DNA of 64,000 nt from Oscillospiraceae bacterium. Its GTDB lineage: Bacteria > Bacillota > Clostridia > Oscillospirales > Oscillospiraceae. Under the pieces are notes generated by a model that was not told the DNA's origin, ran no database searches, and saw nothing but the letters and a program-made list of their open reading frames with translations. Numbering within the stretch: the first letter of the stretch is position 1; every line of letters begins with the position of its first letter. This document shows positions 27,262-36,432 of the stretch, piece after piece. The stretch is taken from contig SVKV01000004.1 in assembly GCA_015068305.1 (NCBI GenBank), positions 41,915-105,914 on the forward strand, written 5' to 3'. The position numbers and the translations under genes are program-made.

Positions 27262-28536
27262 TTAAACACCGAACAGGATCCAGATCAGGATATAGGCAGG
27301 CACGATGGCAGCCAGGGTGAAGGGAATGCCGATCTTGAAGAAATCGCCGTTCTTCACATCGTAGCCTTCCTTGCGCAGGATGCCGATGCCGGCGATGTTG
27401 GCGGAAGCACCGATGGGAGTGCAGTTGCCGCCCAGGGTAGCACCGGACAGGAGGCCGAAGTACAGGGCGGTGGAATCGATGCCCATCTCCATGGCGATGC
27501 CGGCGATGACGGGAATCATGGTGGCAACATAGGGGATGTTGTCAATGAATGCAGAGATAGCTACGGAAGCCCAGACGATGATGGTGTACATCAGGAAGGG
27601 GTTGCCGGCACCCAGCTTGGCCAGCAGTTGAGCCAGAGCGTCGATGACACCCATGTTGGAGATACCGCCGATCATCAGGAACAGGCCAACCAGCAGGCCC
27701 AGGGTCTCCAGATCGATGGCCTTCAGAGGACCGGTGATGGCGTCCAGGTTCTTATTTCTGGCGTAGTTGTAGATCAGACCGATGATCAGCAGGCTGAAGC
27801 AGATCAGACCGTTGGTCTCAGCAGGCATCTCGAAGGGCAGGAAGGAGGCAACGATCAGCAGCACGATGGCACCAACCAGCAGAATGGTGGGAACAAGGTC
27901 GTTGACCTCGGTCACACGTCCGGACTTGGGGATGGCACCCTTTTCTTTCCGGAAGGTGAAGTAGACGATGCAGGCGGACAGGACGGCACCCAGCTCCACC
28001 ATGAAGAACATACCGGGCTTACCCTGATACCAGATGAAGTCCAGGAAGCTCATGTCCAGAGCGGAGCCCAGCATGATGGCGGTGGTGTCGCCAACCAAGG
28101 TAGCAGCACCCTGGAGGTTACTGGACACGGCGATGGAGATGATGAAGGGAATGGGATTGGTCTTCAGCTTCTTGCAGATCTCGATGGCAACGGGAGCGAC
28201 CATGAGAACGGTGGCCACGTTGTCAACAAATGCGGAGATGATACCGGAGAAGAGGCTCAGGCAGACAGCTGCCCACTGGACGTTGGGGACCTTGTCCATG
28301 ATGATGTCAGCCAGACGCTCGGGCATGTGGCTGTCAATGAACAGCTGCACAAGGCCCATGGTACCGCCGATCATCAGCAGAACGTTGAAGTCCAGGGCAC
28401 CGATGATCTGATTGAACGGAAGCATACCGGAAATGATGAAGATCACGCCGGAAGCCAGGGCAATGTAGGGACGGTACTTGCCGAAGGCAATCATGAGAAC
28501 GTAGGTTGCCGCGAAGAGAATAATTGCAGGTAACAT
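27262..28536 (-). CDS. SLC13/ArsB/NhaD-superfamily ion transporter
   Basis: A 424-residue permease of the ion transporter superfamily with about 11-12 membrane helices. The inverted-repeat signatures ISAFVDNVATVLMVAPVA and ISAFIDNIPYVATMIPVI flank the centre, and SSNLQGAATLVGDTTAIM and GGNCTPIGASANI form the re-entrant loops. This pattern is shared by NhaD-like Na+/H+ antiporters, P-protein and ArsB, so the ion is not certain. Genes for the Na+ pump subunits lie just upstream on the same strand but behind a terminator, so it is probably a separate unit with related physiology. Confidence 0.85.
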   Translation of the reverse strand: MLPAIILFAATYVLMIAFGKYRPYIALASGVIFIISGMLPFNQIIGALDFNVLLMIGGTMGLVQLFIDSHMPERLADIIMDKVPNVQWAAVCLSLFSGIISAFVDNVATVLMVAPVAIEICKKLKTNPIPFIISIAVSSNLQGAATLVGDTTAIMLGSALDMSFLDFIWYQGKPGMFFMVELGAVLSACIVYFTFRKEKGAIPKSGRVTEVNDLVPTILLVGAIVLLIVASFLPFEMPAETNGLICFSLLIIGLIYNYARNKNLDAITGPLKAIDLETLGLLVGLFLMIGGISNMGVIDALAQLLAKLGAGNPFLMYTIIVWASVAISAFIDNIPYVATMIPVIAGIAMEMGIDSTALYFGLLSGATLGGNCTPIGASANIAGIGILRKEGYDVKNGDFFKIGIPFTLAAIVPAYILIWILFGV

Positions 28537-28613
28537 TTTTTCTTTCCTTTCTGTTGTAATACACAGGGATATTATACAGAATATATGGCAAATAAACGGT
28601 AAAGAAAGGCGAA

Positions 28614-28644
28614 AATGCCACGGATTTTTGAAATCCGTGGCATT
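28614..28644 (-). terminator. Terminator of the oadB-like operon
   Basis: A perfect 14-bp stem (28614-28627 with 28631-28644) and a 3-nt loop, 12 nt past the small gene; the minus strand continues with a T-run. Confidence 0.85.
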
Positions 28645-28656
28645 AAAAATGTTCGG

Positions 28657-28782
28657 TTAATTGTTGTTGGTAAACTTGTTCAGCAGTGTAACCACGGCGA
28701 TGATCACGCCGGTCACAATAAAGATTCCCAGATAACCGGTGCCCATCACGGGCAGGGCTTCCATCAGAAGATCCATTCTCAT
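28657..28782 (-). CDS. Small membrane protein, OadG-like gamma subunit of a Na+-pumping decarboxylase
   Basis: A 41-residue protein easily missed by length filters. It has a short amphipathic start, MRMDLLMEALPVMGTG, then one membrane helix (about 17-34, YLGIFIVTGVIIAVVTLL) and a polar NKFTNNN tail. The VMGxGxLGIFIV pattern fits OadG-type gamma subunits, which stabilise the decarboxylase complex. GGGAGG lies 8 nt before its ATG, and it begins 4 nt after the beta-subunit stop, so it is co-translated. It lacks the long periplasmic or cytosolic tail of standard OadG, so it is a minimal version. Confidence 0.75.
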   Translation of the reverse strand: MRMDLLMEALPVMGTGYLGIFIVTGVIIAVVTLLNKFTNNN

Positions 28783-28786
28783 AGCA

Positions 28787-29908
28787 TTAACCTCCCATTG
28801 TGGATTTGACCAGAGCCAGAATCAGACCGCCTGCAATAACGGATGCAATCTGACCGGATACGTTGACACCGATGGAGTGCATCAGCAGGAAATTCTGATT
28901 ATCCTCCTCAAGACCCAGCTTGTGAACCACCCGGGCGGACATGGGGAATGCGGAGATACCGGCAGCGCCGATCATAGGGTTGATCTTCTCCTTAGAGAAG
29001 AGGTTCATGATTTTTGCGACCATGATGCCGCCGAAGGTATCGAAAATGAATGCCACCAGACCCAGACCGATGATGATCAGGGTATCGGGGTGCAGGAATT
29101 CATCGGCCTTCATCTGGGAGGCAATGGTGATGCCCAGGAAGATGGTGATCAGGTTTGCCAGAACATTCTGGGCAGTTTCAGAAATGGAGCTCATAACGCC
29201 GCACTCCCGGATCAGATTGCCGAACATCAGGAAGCCAATCAGCGCCACAGCGTCGGGGGCAACCAGGCCGACGATCACGGTGACAACGATGGGGAAGAGG
29301 ATCTTGGTCCGCTTGGAAACGGGCTTACCCTTGTACTGCATTCTGATTTTGCGTTCTGCCTTGGAGGTGCACAGCTTGATGATGGGGGGCTGGACCAGGG
29401 GAACCAGAGCCATGTAGGAGTAGGCGGCCACCATGATGGGGCCCAGGTACTTGGAGCCCAGCTCCGTTGCGACGAAGATGGAGGTGGGGCCGTCGGCAGC
29501 GCCGATGATGGCAATGGATGCGGCATCGGGCAGTTCAAAGCCCAGCAGGGATGCGGCGGCCAGGGTAAAGAAAATACCGAACTGGGCAGCGGCACCGAAA
29601 ATCATCAGCTTGGGGTTGGTCAGCAGGGGCTGGAAATCGATCATGGCACCGATGCCGATGAACAGCATCAGCGGGAACAGCTCGGCACCTTCAATGCCGA
29701 TGGAAAACAGAGTATCCAGAACCATCTGAACGCCGGTGCCTTCCACAGCCACAGGCAGGTTTACCAGAATGGCACCGAAGCCCATGGGCAGCAGCAGGGT
29801 GGGTTCCATCTGCTTTTCGATGGCAAGATAGATCAGAACACCGCCGATGCACCACATGATGATCTGGGGCAGTGTCAGATAAGCGAAGTTTTGAATCAGA
29901 ACTTCCAT
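28787..29908 (-). CDS. Na+-translocating decarboxylase beta subunit (OadB/GcdB/MmdB family)
   Basis: A 373-residue membrane protein of the family that couples decarboxylation of biotin-bound carboxylate to Na+ export. Hallmarks are LMFIGIGAMIDFQPLL, the conserved GAADGPTSIFVATEL (with the Na+-site aspartate) and PLVQPPIIKL. The ATG at 29908 follows AAAGGAG; an upstream GTG at 29923 overlaps that ribosome site and is rejected. No alpha (carboxyltransferase) or biotin-carrier gene is near, so partner and substrate (oxaloacetate, methylmalonyl-CoA or glutaconyl-CoA) are unknown. Confidence 0.93.
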   Translation of the reverse strand: MEVLIQNFAYLTLPQIIMWCIGGVLIYLAIEKQMEPTLLLPMGFGAILVNLPVAVEGTGVQMVLDTLFSIGIEGAELFPLMLFIGIGAMIDFQPLLTNPKLMIFGAAAQFGIFFTLAAASLLGFELPDAASIAIIGAADGPTSIFVATELGSKYLGPIMVAAYSYMALVPLVQPPIIKLCTSKAERKIRMQYKGKPVSKRTKILFPIVVTVIVGLVAPDAVALIGFLMFGNLIRECGVMSSISETAQNVLANLITIFLGITIASQMKADEFLHPDTLIIIGLGLVAFIFDTFGGIMVAKIMNLFSKEKINPMIGAAGISAFPMSARVVHKLGLEEDNQNFLLMHSIGVNVSGQIASVIAGGLILALVKSTMGG

Positions 29909-29985
29909 AGTTTCTCCTTTCACAAATGCAGCAGAAGCTGCGCAAATTCAGGAGCAACTATACCATACCGAGAGTAAATATACAG

Positions 29986-30714
29986 TTAAGAATCGTCGCC
30001 GGGGGCTGTGGGGGGATCCTGGATCCGGTAGCCGACACCCAGCTCGTTGATGATGTAGCGGTTGTCACCAGGCTTGGAGCCCAGCTTTTTGCGGATGTTG
30101 GCCATATTGACCTGGAGCTTCTTGGTGCTGCCTTCATCGATGCGGCCCCAGATGGTGCTGATGATGGAGGAGTAGGTCAGCACCTTTCCGGTGTGCTCGG
30201 AAAGCAGTGCCAGAATGTTGTATTCCGTCTGGGTCAGTTTCACTTCCGCACCGGCCACGGTAACAATTCTGCGGTCATAATCAATGACCATGTCCTCCAG
30301 ATAGAACTTGCCGCCGGGTGCAGCGCTGAAGCTGTCGGCTGTGCGGCGGGTGCGCAGGGCAGCCCGGACGCGGGCTACCAGTTCTGCGGTTCCGAAGGGT
30401 TTGGTCACATAGTCGTTGGCACCCAGATCCAGGGCCGTGACCTTGTCGTTTTCCATGGTTCGGGCAGAGAGAACCAGAATCGGCACAGCGTTGGTTGCCC
30501 GGACCGCCTTGATCAGCTCCAGACCGTCCCGGTCCGGAAGACCCAGATCCAGGATGATCAGATCCGGTACATGGGAAGAGAACATCATCAGGCCCTGCTG
30601 ACAGGTGGAAGCAACCAGCACCTGATAGTCATTGGCTTCCAGAATGGTTTTCACAAAGCTGCAGATATTTGCCTCATCTTCGACAACCAGAATTTTGTAT
30701 CTATTGCTGTTCAT
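29986..30714 (-). CDS. OmpR-family response regulator, KdpE-like
   Basis: A 242-residue response regulator. The receiver domain has the acidic pair E12-D13, phospho-acceptor D56 and K106-like TKPFG motif. The C-terminal winged helix is OmpR type (VKLTQTEYNILALLSEHTGKVL, ending GVGYRIQDP). Similarity and its KdpD-like partner place it with KdpE. The coding region overlaps the kinase gene by 14 nt. No kdpFABC genes are in the window, so the target is probably elsewhere or is the Na+ pump genes 77 nt downstream. Confidence 0.9.
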   Translation of the reverse strand: MNSNRYKILVVEDEANICSFVKTILEANDYQVLVASTCQQGLMMFSSHVPDLIILDLGLPDRDGLELIKAVRATNAVPILVLSARTMENDKVTALDLGANDYVTKPFGTAELVARVRAALRTRRTADSFSAAPGGKFYLEDMVIDYDRRIVTVAGAEVKLTQTEYNILALLSEHTGKVLTYSSIISTIWGRIDEGSTKKLQVNMANIRKKLGSKPGDNRYIINELGVGYRIQDPPTAPGDDS

Positions 30715-31762
30715 AGGTACGCTCCATTTCTAAAGAAAAGTAAAAGGCTGCGCCTTGGGGTTTCAGGTTTTCTGCGCGGATCTCGCCGCCGTGGGCTTTG
30801 ACAATCGTCGAGCAGACGGAAAGCCCGATGCCCATGTTGTTGCGGCTGCCATCGGTGGGGATGTCGCGGTGGTCCAGATATCCGGAAAACAGCTTCTGCA
30901 TCCGGTCGGCAGGAATGCCGCAGCCGTCATCGGTAATGGAAAAATTCGCAAGACCGTCCTGACAGGTCACCGTCAGCTGAAGCTTGGTCATCCCCCGGGC
31001 ATGAATGACTGCATTTTCCAGAAGATTGATCAGAACCTGTTCAATCAGCATGGCATCCATGGGAATGCTGACAAAATCCGACGGGATGTCCACCAGAATC
31101 TCCTGGTCTGGGAAATGCTTCCGGAATTTGACCAGCACCGCATCAATCAGTTCCTCCAGAACGGTGGGCGTTTTGGTAAGCTGCACCCGGGTGTCATCGA
31201 TCCGGGTCACGGAAAGCAGATTTTCAACCATCCGGATCAGCCACTGGGCATCGGCGCGGACATCGTTCAGCAGTTCCAGCTTCTGCCGCTCGCTCAGAGA
31301 ATGGTAGTTCTCAATAACCGTTGAACAGGACCCGTAGATGGAGGTCAGCGGTGTGCGCAGATCGTGGGAAACAGCCCGGAGGAGATTAGCCCGCATCCGT
31401 TCCCGCTCGATTTCCGCCTTGATCTTTTCCTGGTGCTTGATCTGGGTGGTCAGCGTTCCGGTGGAGGTGGAAACGATCAGCATGACCACAGCCGAGGAAA
31501 CACATTCCGGGGAGATCAGGTCAAAAGCATAATAGGGGAAGGTAAAGGCATAGTTGACAGCCAGAACGCTGATCAGCGAGGCTGCAACACCCCAGAAATA
31601 TCCCTGGGTCCGCCAGGAAATCAGAAAGACGCCCAGCACAAAGATCATGGGAATCAGAGATTGGGTATGGAACCAGGACTGCAGCAGAAGATTCAGTGCA
31701 AAACTGGCCACCAGGGTCACAACGGAGAACAGTGCATCCTTAATATGTAATGTGTACTTCAT
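30701..31762 (-). CDS. KdpD-like sensor histidine kinase lacking the N-terminal KdpD domain
   Basis: A 353-residue kinase. Residues 1-100 form a four-helix DUF4118 membrane domain as in KdpD, followed by a HisKA domain with phospho-acceptor H133 (AVSHDLRTPLTSIYGS) and a HATPase with N box (LINLLENAVIHA), G1 (DDGCGI) and G2 (GIGLSVCSTI). The usual KdpD N-terminal osmosensitive and UspA domains are missing, giving a truncated architecture common in Clostridia. ATG at 31762 follows GGGAG; a longer frame from 31801 has no ribosome site. Confidence 0.88.
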   Translation of the reverse strand: MKYTLHIKDALFSVVTLVASFALNLLLQSWFHTQSLIPMIFVLGVFLISWRTQGYFWGVAASLISVLAVNYAFTFPYYAFDLISPECVSSAVVMLIVSTSTGTLTTQIKHQEKIKAEIERERMRANLLRAVSHDLRTPLTSIYGSCSTVIENYHSLSERQKLELLNDVRADAQWLIRMVENLLSVTRIDDTRVQLTKTPTVLEELIDAVLVKFRKHFPDQEILVDIPSDFVSIPMDAMLIEQVLINLLENAVIHARGMTKLQLTVTCQDGLANFSITDDGCGIPADRMQKLFSGYLDHRDIPTDGSRNNMGIGLSVCSTIVKAHGGEIRAENLKPQGAAFYFSLEMERTYEQQ

Positions 31763-31890
31763 GGCAAACTCCCAATTATAATAATTAATGATACCACACA
31801 AGCGGTAAAGATTTGGTAAATGATACTCATATTATAATGAACCCGGAGCCATGCTGCAATCGGTGCAGCCAATCGGAATCCGGATATATC

Positions 31891-31919
31891 TGGACACAGC
31901 TCCTAAAAAATGCTATAAT
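31891..31919 (+). promoter_or_regulatory. Promoter of the CxxC/CxxH duplicated protein gene
   Basis: TGGACA (31891-31896), 17 nt, TATAAT (31914-31919). Confidence 0.75.
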
Positions 31920-31950
31920 CAGCATATCCAGGGAATGAGGAGCAAAAGGT

Positions 31951-32709
31951 ATGAAGGAAAGAATCGAAACGATCCCGGTAAATGAGGCCTTTGATTCCGG
32001 GGACGAGTGTCCCTTCTGCTATCTGGAGCGGGAGGTGGAACAGCGGGTCATCCGCTATGTTCTGGGTCCCGGTGCCAGCTATATGGAGCCGGATGTCCGG
32101 GCTGCCACGGACAGCGCAGGTTTCTGCCGGATGCATTATCAGAAAATGCATGATTACGGCAATGCCCTGGGCAGCGCCCTGGTGATGCAGACTTACTACG
32201 CCTGTATGATAGAGGAATTTCAGAAGCAGATCAAGGACTTCAAAATGCCGGACAAGCGGCCACTGCTGAACTTCGGAAAGCCCAAGGAAGGGGAGCTTCC
32301 TCTGACCCAATGGGCAAAGGAAAAAGGAAATTCCTGCTATATCTGCGACCGGATTGATGAGAATCTTTCCAGATATTATGCCACATTCTTTGTGCTGATC
32401 AAGGATCCGGAGTTCCGGGCAAAGGTAGAAAGGTGCAAGGGCTTCTGCATGCACCATTTTTCGGAGCTTCTGGAACACGCCAGGACGGAGCTTCCCAACA
32501 GCCAGCTGGAATGGTTTTACAATACGGTGCTTGTTCTGATGCGGGATAACCTTGCCCGGGTCAAGGGCGATATCGACTGGTTTGTTGACAAGCATGACTA
32601 CCGCCAGGCCGGTGCTCCCTGGAAGAATTCCATGGATGCGGTCCCCCGGGGTATGCAGAAGCTCAAGGGCGGCCACCCTGCGGATAAACCCTATAAAACA
32701 GACTTCTAA
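31951..32709 (+). CDS. Uncharacterised protein with duplicated CxxC/CxxH motifs (DUF6062-like)
   Basis: A 252-residue soluble protein with no recognised enzyme motif. It shows an internal duplication of a likely metal site: C20-x2-C23 with C59-x2-H62, and C129-x2-C132 with C166-x2-H169. The spacing between half-sites is nearly the same (35 and 33 residues). Each second half-site is followed by an aromatic helix. I associate it with the clostridial DUF6062 family, from memory and without a search. It is monocistronic with a strong promoter and shares a bidirectional terminator with cutC. A zinc structural role is likely; function is unknown. Confidence 0.8.
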   Translation: MKERIETIPVNEAFDSGDECPFCYLEREVEQRVIRYVLGPGASYMEPDVRAATDSAGFCRMHYQKMHDYGNALGSALVMQTYYACMIEEFQKQIKDFKMPDKRPLLNFGKPKEGELPLTQWAKEKGNSCYICDRIDENLSRYYATFFVLIKDPEFRAKVERCKGFCMHHFSELLEHARTELPNSQLEWFYNTVLVLMRDNLARVKGDIDWFVDKHDYRQAGAPWKNSMDAVPRGMQKLKGGHPADKPYKTDF

Positions 32710-32715
32710 AATAGG

Positions 32716-32740
32716 AAAACCCCCGATATTCGGGGGTTTT
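32716..32740. terminator. Bidirectional terminator between convergent genes
   Basis: An 11-bp stem (32716-32726 with 32730-32740) with A and T runs on both sides. It serves both the upstream plus-strand gene and cutC. Confidence 0.9.
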
Positions 32741-32742
32741 AT

Positions 32743-33489
32743 TTATTTCAGAACTTTCCTGGCGGCGGCAACGGCATCCAGGCCGGTTTGCTGGATGTGC
32801 CATTCGTCGAAGCCGGGAATTCCCATGGGAACGCCCTCCCGGCGGAAGATCATACCGCTTTCGATATCCTTTTTACCGCTCATATGGAATGCCCGGGCTT
32901 CCGGGAATTCTGCCCGGAAGGCAGTGATGACGTTTGCATTCACCCCGGCACCGATGAGAACTTCAGGACCGTTGTGGGCATCCCGGAGCTTCAGAAGCTT
33001 GCCAATGGTTTCCTTTCCGGCGGTGCAATTGCCTGCGGCACCGCTGGTCAGCACCGTATCGATGCCCAGTTGACCTGCCTGGAGATAGGTTTCCAGGGGA
33101 TCGCGGGATACATCGATGCACCGGTGCAGGGTCAGTCCCGCACTGCCGGCAGCCTCGATCAGAGGCCTCATAGCATCGCCATCCAGATCACCTTCAGGCG
33201 TCAGACAGCCGATGACAAAACCGTCAGCGCCCAGGTCCCGGAGGATGCGGATTTGCATGGACATCAGCTCGATCTCTTCGGGGGTGTAGAGAAAATCACC
33301 GGCCCGGGGCCGCATCAGACACCGGATGGGGATGTCGCTGCTGCGGCGAATCTGCACAAGCAGCTGCGCATAGGGGGTCAGACCGCCGATGGCCAACGCA
33401 CTGCACAGCTCCAGCCGGTCAGCACCCCCTGCGACGGCAGCCATGGCAGAAGCATAGGAATCCACACAAACTTCCAGAATTCGATTCAT
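32743..33489 (-). CDS. cutC: CutC family protein (TIM barrel)
   Basis: A 248-residue CutC family barrel. Family motifs are seen at the start (LEVCVDSYASAMAAVAGGADRLELC), then PIRCLMRPRAGDFLYT and LTLHRCIDVSRDP and LTSGAA. CutC was first linked to copper homeostasis, but its biochemical role is unsettled. ATG at 33489 follows GGAGGTG; the frame extends to 33537 without a ribosome site. No copper gene is adjacent. It is divergent from glnA. Confidence 0.93.
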   Translation of the reverse strand: MNRILEVCVDSYASAMAAVAGGADRLELCSALAIGGLTPYAQLLVQIRRSSDIPIRCLMRPRAGDFLYTPEEIELMSMQIRILRDLGADGFVIGCLTPEGDLDGDAMRPLIEAAGSAGLTLHRCIDVSRDPLETYLQAGQLGIDTVLTSGAAGNCTAGKETIGKLLKLRDAHNGPEVLIGAGVNANVITAFRAEFPEARAFHMSGKKDIESGMIFRREGVPMGIPGFDEWHIQQTGLDAVAAARKVLK

Positions 33490-33555
33490 AACGACACCTC
33501 CACTCCAGATTATAGCTGCTTTTGATCTGATACGCAACTGATTCTGGGGATTTCA

Positions 33556-33584
33556 TTGACTTAAGGTGGAAAAAAGCGTATAAT
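33556..33584 (+). promoter_or_regulatory. glnA promoter
   Basis: TTGACT (33556-33561), 17 nt, TATAAT (33579-33584). I see no GlnR box around it. Confidence 0.85.
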
Positions 33585-33614
33585 ATCCGGGAATAAATAA
33601 AAAGGAGAACATTT

Positions 33615-35039
33615 ATGGCAAAAACCGTACAGCAAATCATGGACCTGATCCGGGAGCAGGATATCAAAATGGTGGACTTCAAGATGGTGGACATCCATGG
33701 CCAGTTCCGTCATGTGACCATCCCGGCAAGGGACTTTAACGAGGAAATCATGAAAAACGGTGTCGGCTTCGACGCATCCAACTATGGCTATGCTGTGGTG
33801 GAAAAGAGCGACATGGTCTTTATCCCCGATCCCGACACGGCAGTGATCGATCCCTTCTGCCAGATCCCGACGCTGTCCATGACCGGCAATGCCATGATCA
33901 TCGACAGCCCCGCAAACCGGCCGCTGGCCCAGTATCCCCGGAATATTGTGCTGGCCGCGGAGCAGTATCTGAAGGATTCCGGTATCGCAGACACCATGCT
34001 GATCCTGCCGGAATTTGAGTTCTACCTCTTCAACCAGGTGGGGTGGGAGGTCCAGGCCAATGCCATCGGCATGCACTTGGACTATAACCAGGCCCACTGG
34101 AACAGCTACACCGAGGGCACCGGCAACATCGTGCCCAAGCAGAAAAACTACCATATCGCCAAGCCCTTCGACCCCACCTATGAATGCCGCAGCGAGATGG
34201 TGCTGCTGATGGAAGAGGCCGGCATTCCCGTCAAGTACCATCATCCCGAGGTGGGCGCTTCCGGCCAGTTTGAGATCGAGCCCAAGCTGGGTAAGATGTC
34301 TGCTATGGCCGATGCTTCCATGATGATCAAGTATATCATCCGCAATACTGCCCTGAAGTACGGTTACAGCGCAACGCTGATGCCTAAGCCCGTTTACGGT
34401 GAAGCAGGTTCCGGCATGCATGTGCATATGCTGCTTCTGAAGGACGGCCAGCCTGTTTTCTCCGATGACAACGGTTATTCCCATCTGAGCAAGGAAGCCC
34501 ACTGGTTCATGGGCGGTCTGCTGAAGCACATTGCTTCCCTGTGTGCCCTGACCAACCCCAGTACCAACTCCTTCAAGCGCCTGGTGCCCGGCTTTGAGGC
34601 TCCTGTTACCGTGGGTTATGCTACCTCCAACCGCAGTGCCGTCATCCGGATCCCTGCCTATGCCAAGACTCCCGCAGAGCGCCGCTTTGAACTGCGCAAC
34701 CCCGATGCCACCTGCAATCCCTATTTCTGCTATGCCGCCATCCTGATGGCCGGCATCGACGGCATCAAGAATAAAATCGATCCCCACGAGAACGGCTGGG
34801 GCCCCTATGATATGAATCTGTTCAATCTGCCCGAGGAAGAAAAGAAAAAGCTGAAGGGCCTGCCCACTTCTCTGGAACAGGCGCTGGATGCCCTGGAAGC
34901 AGATCATGACTATCTGACTGCCGGCGGTGTGTTCCCGGAGATCCTGCTGAAGAATTTCATCAAAAACAAGCGGGCAGAATGCCTGCAGATGTCCCAGATT
35001 CCCCATCCTGCAGAATTTGACCGCTACTATAATCTGTAA
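33615..35039 (+). CDS. glnA: Type I glutamine synthetase
   Basis: ATP-dependent ammonia assimilation into glutamate; 474 residues fits GSI. It shows DGIHGQF-like KMVDIHGQFRHVT near the start, the metal-binding EFEFYLF, HHPEVGASGQFEIE and the KPVYGEAGSGMHVHM motif and NRSAVIRIPAY. At the position corresponding to the adenylylated tyrosine of enterobacterial GSI (NLYDLPPEE) the sequence is NLFNLPEEE, with phenylalanine, so it is not expected to be adenylylated. It has its own promoter and terminator. Confidence 0.96.
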   Translation: MAKTVQQIMDLIREQDIKMVDFKMVDIHGQFRHVTIPARDFNEEIMKNGVGFDASNYGYAVVEKSDMVFIPDPDTAVIDPFCQIPTLSMTGNAMIIDSPANRPLAQYPRNIVLAAEQYLKDSGIADTMLILPEFEFYLFNQVGWEVQANAIGMHLDYNQAHWNSYTEGTGNIVPKQKNYHIAKPFDPTYECRSEMVLLMEEAGIPVKYHHPEVGASGQFEIEPKLGKMSAMADASMMIKYIIRNTALKYGYSATLMPKPVYGEAGSGMHVHMLLLKDGQPVFSDDNGYSHLSKEAHWFMGGLLKHIASLCALTNPSTNSFKRLVPGFEAPVTVGYATSNRSAVIRIPAYAKTPAERRFELRNPDATCNPYFCYAAILMAGIDGIKNKIDPHENGWGPYDMNLFNLPEEEKKKLKGLPTSLEQALDALEADHDYLTAGGVFPEILLKNFIKNKRAECLQMSQIPHPAEFDRYYNL

Positions 35040-35046
35040 AACTTGT

Positions 35047-35073
35047 AAAGGCCGCCCAAAACAGGCGGCCTTT
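35047..35073 (+). terminator. glnA terminator
   Basis: A 10-bp stem (35047-35056 with 35064-35073) followed by a T-rich tail. Confidence 0.88.
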
Positions 35074-35088
35074 TCTTTTAAAAATTTG

Positions 35089-35117
35089 TTGATTATTTCT
35101 GAAAGTGCGTGTATACT
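35089..35117 (+). promoter_or_regulatory. glyA promoter
   Basis: TTGATT (35089-35094), 17 nt, TATACT (35112-35117). An in-frame ATG at 35109 lies inside the -10 and cannot be the start. Confidence 0.75.
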
Positions 35118-35168
35118 GGAAGTGGAAGAATGAATCACCGGAACCAACAGACAGAAAGGATAACAACT

Positions 35169-36422
35169 ATGTATGGAAAACCTCTCAATTCCATCGGTTT
35201 TGTTGCGGATTACGATCCTATGATCGCAGAATTCATGCAGCGGGAACTGGAGCGCCAGGAGGACGGTATTGAACTGATTGCTTCAGAAAATTTTGCATCC
35301 CCTGCGGTGATGGCAGCAATGGGCTCCATTCTGACCAATAAATATGCAGAAGGTCTGCCCGGAAAGCGGTACTACGGCGGCTGCCAGGTGGTCGATGAGA
35401 TCGAGGATCTGTGCATCCGGCGGGCAAAGGAACTGTTCGGCGCAGAGTTTGCCAATGTGCAGCCTCATTCCGGCGCCCAGGCCAATATGGCGGTACAGCT
35501 GGCCATTCTGAAGCCCGGTGACACCATGATGGGCATGAGCCTTGCCAACGGCGGCCACCTGTCCCACGGTAGTCCTGCCAATATTTCCGGCAAATACTAT
35601 AACGTAGTTTCCTACGATGTCAACCACGAAACCGGATTGATCGATTACGACAACATCCGGGATCTGGCGAAAAAGAATCAGCCGAAGCTGCTGATTGCCG
35701 GTGCTTCCGCTTATCCCAGAGCCATTGATTTCAAGATTTTTGCAGACATTGCCCATGAAGTGGGCGCAGTTCTGCTGGTAGATATGGCCCATATTGCAGG
35801 CCTTGTGGCAGGCGGCGCCCATATGAGCCCAGTGCCCTATGCAGACATCGTTACCACCACCACCCACAAAACCCTCAGAGGCCCCAGAGGCGGCTTGATT
35901 CTGGGCAAGGAGGAATTTGCAAAGAAGCTGAATTCTGCGGTGTTTCCCGGTACTCAGGGCGGTCCCCTGGAGCATGTGATTGCAGCCAAGGCTGTCTGCT
36001 TTGCAGAAGCCATGAATCCGGAATTCAGGACCTATGCCCATAAGGTCGTGGACAATGCGAAAACATTGGCAGAAGCGGTGATGGAGGAGGGCTTTGATCT
36101 GGTTACCGGCGGTACAGACAACCATCTGATGCTGGCAGACCTGCGGCCCATGCACATCACCGGCAAGGAACTCCAGGAACGGCTGGATGCCAACCACATC
36201 ACGCTGAACAAAAATGCAATTCCCGGCGATCCCCAGAAGCCTTCCGTCACAAGTGGCGTCCGGATCGGCACAGCGGCTGTGACCACCCGGGGACTGGGGG
36301 CTGATGAGATGAAGCAGATCGCCAAATGCATCGCCATGACAGCCCGGGACTTTGAAGGTACTGCTGCTGAAGTGAAGGCGATTGTGGCAGACATCTGCGA
36401 CCGATTCCCCCTGTACCGTTAA
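35169..36422 (+). CDS. glyA: Serine hydroxymethyltransferase
   Basis: PLP enzyme interconverting serine and glycine while charging tetrahydrofolate with a one-carbon unit, 417 residues. Motifs are [28 protein letters not shown], the Schiff-base lysine in [14 protein letters not shown] and a normal C-terminus. The ATG at 35169 follows AAAGGAT. The methylene-THF it makes is used by ThyA encoded at 53.5 kb. Confidence 0.97.
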   Translation: MYGKPLNSIGFVADYDPMIAEFMQRELERQEDGIELIASENFASPAVMAAMGSILTNKYAEGLPGKRYYGGCQVVDEIEDLCIRRAKELFGAEFANVQPHSGAQANMAVQLAILKPGDTMMGMSLANGGHLSHGSPANISGKYYNVVSYDVNHETGLIDYDNIRDLAKKNQPKLLIAGASAYPRAIDFKIFADIAHEVGAVLLVDMAHIAGLVAGGAHMSPVPYADIVTTTTHKTLRGPRGGLILGKEEFAKKLNSAVFPGTQGGPLEHVIAAKAVCFAEAMNPEFRTYAHKVVDNAKTLAEAVMEEGFDLVTGGTDNHLMLADLRPMHITGKELQERLDANHITLNKNAIPGDPQKPSVTSGVRIGTAAVTTRGLGADEMKQIAKCIAMTARDFEGTAAEVKAIVADICDRFPLYR

Positions 36423-36432
36423 AGTGCAAAAT

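Noticed and set aside
29986..31762. A true Kdp potassium operon
   Set aside because: The sensor lacks the N-terminal KdpD domain and no kdpF, kdpA, kdpB or kdpC gene is present; only KdpDE-like similarity can be claimed.
33561..35147. Antisense open frame over glnA (over 500 codons)
   Set aside because: It mirrors a well-defined glutamine synthetase; no start signal and no recognisable domain.
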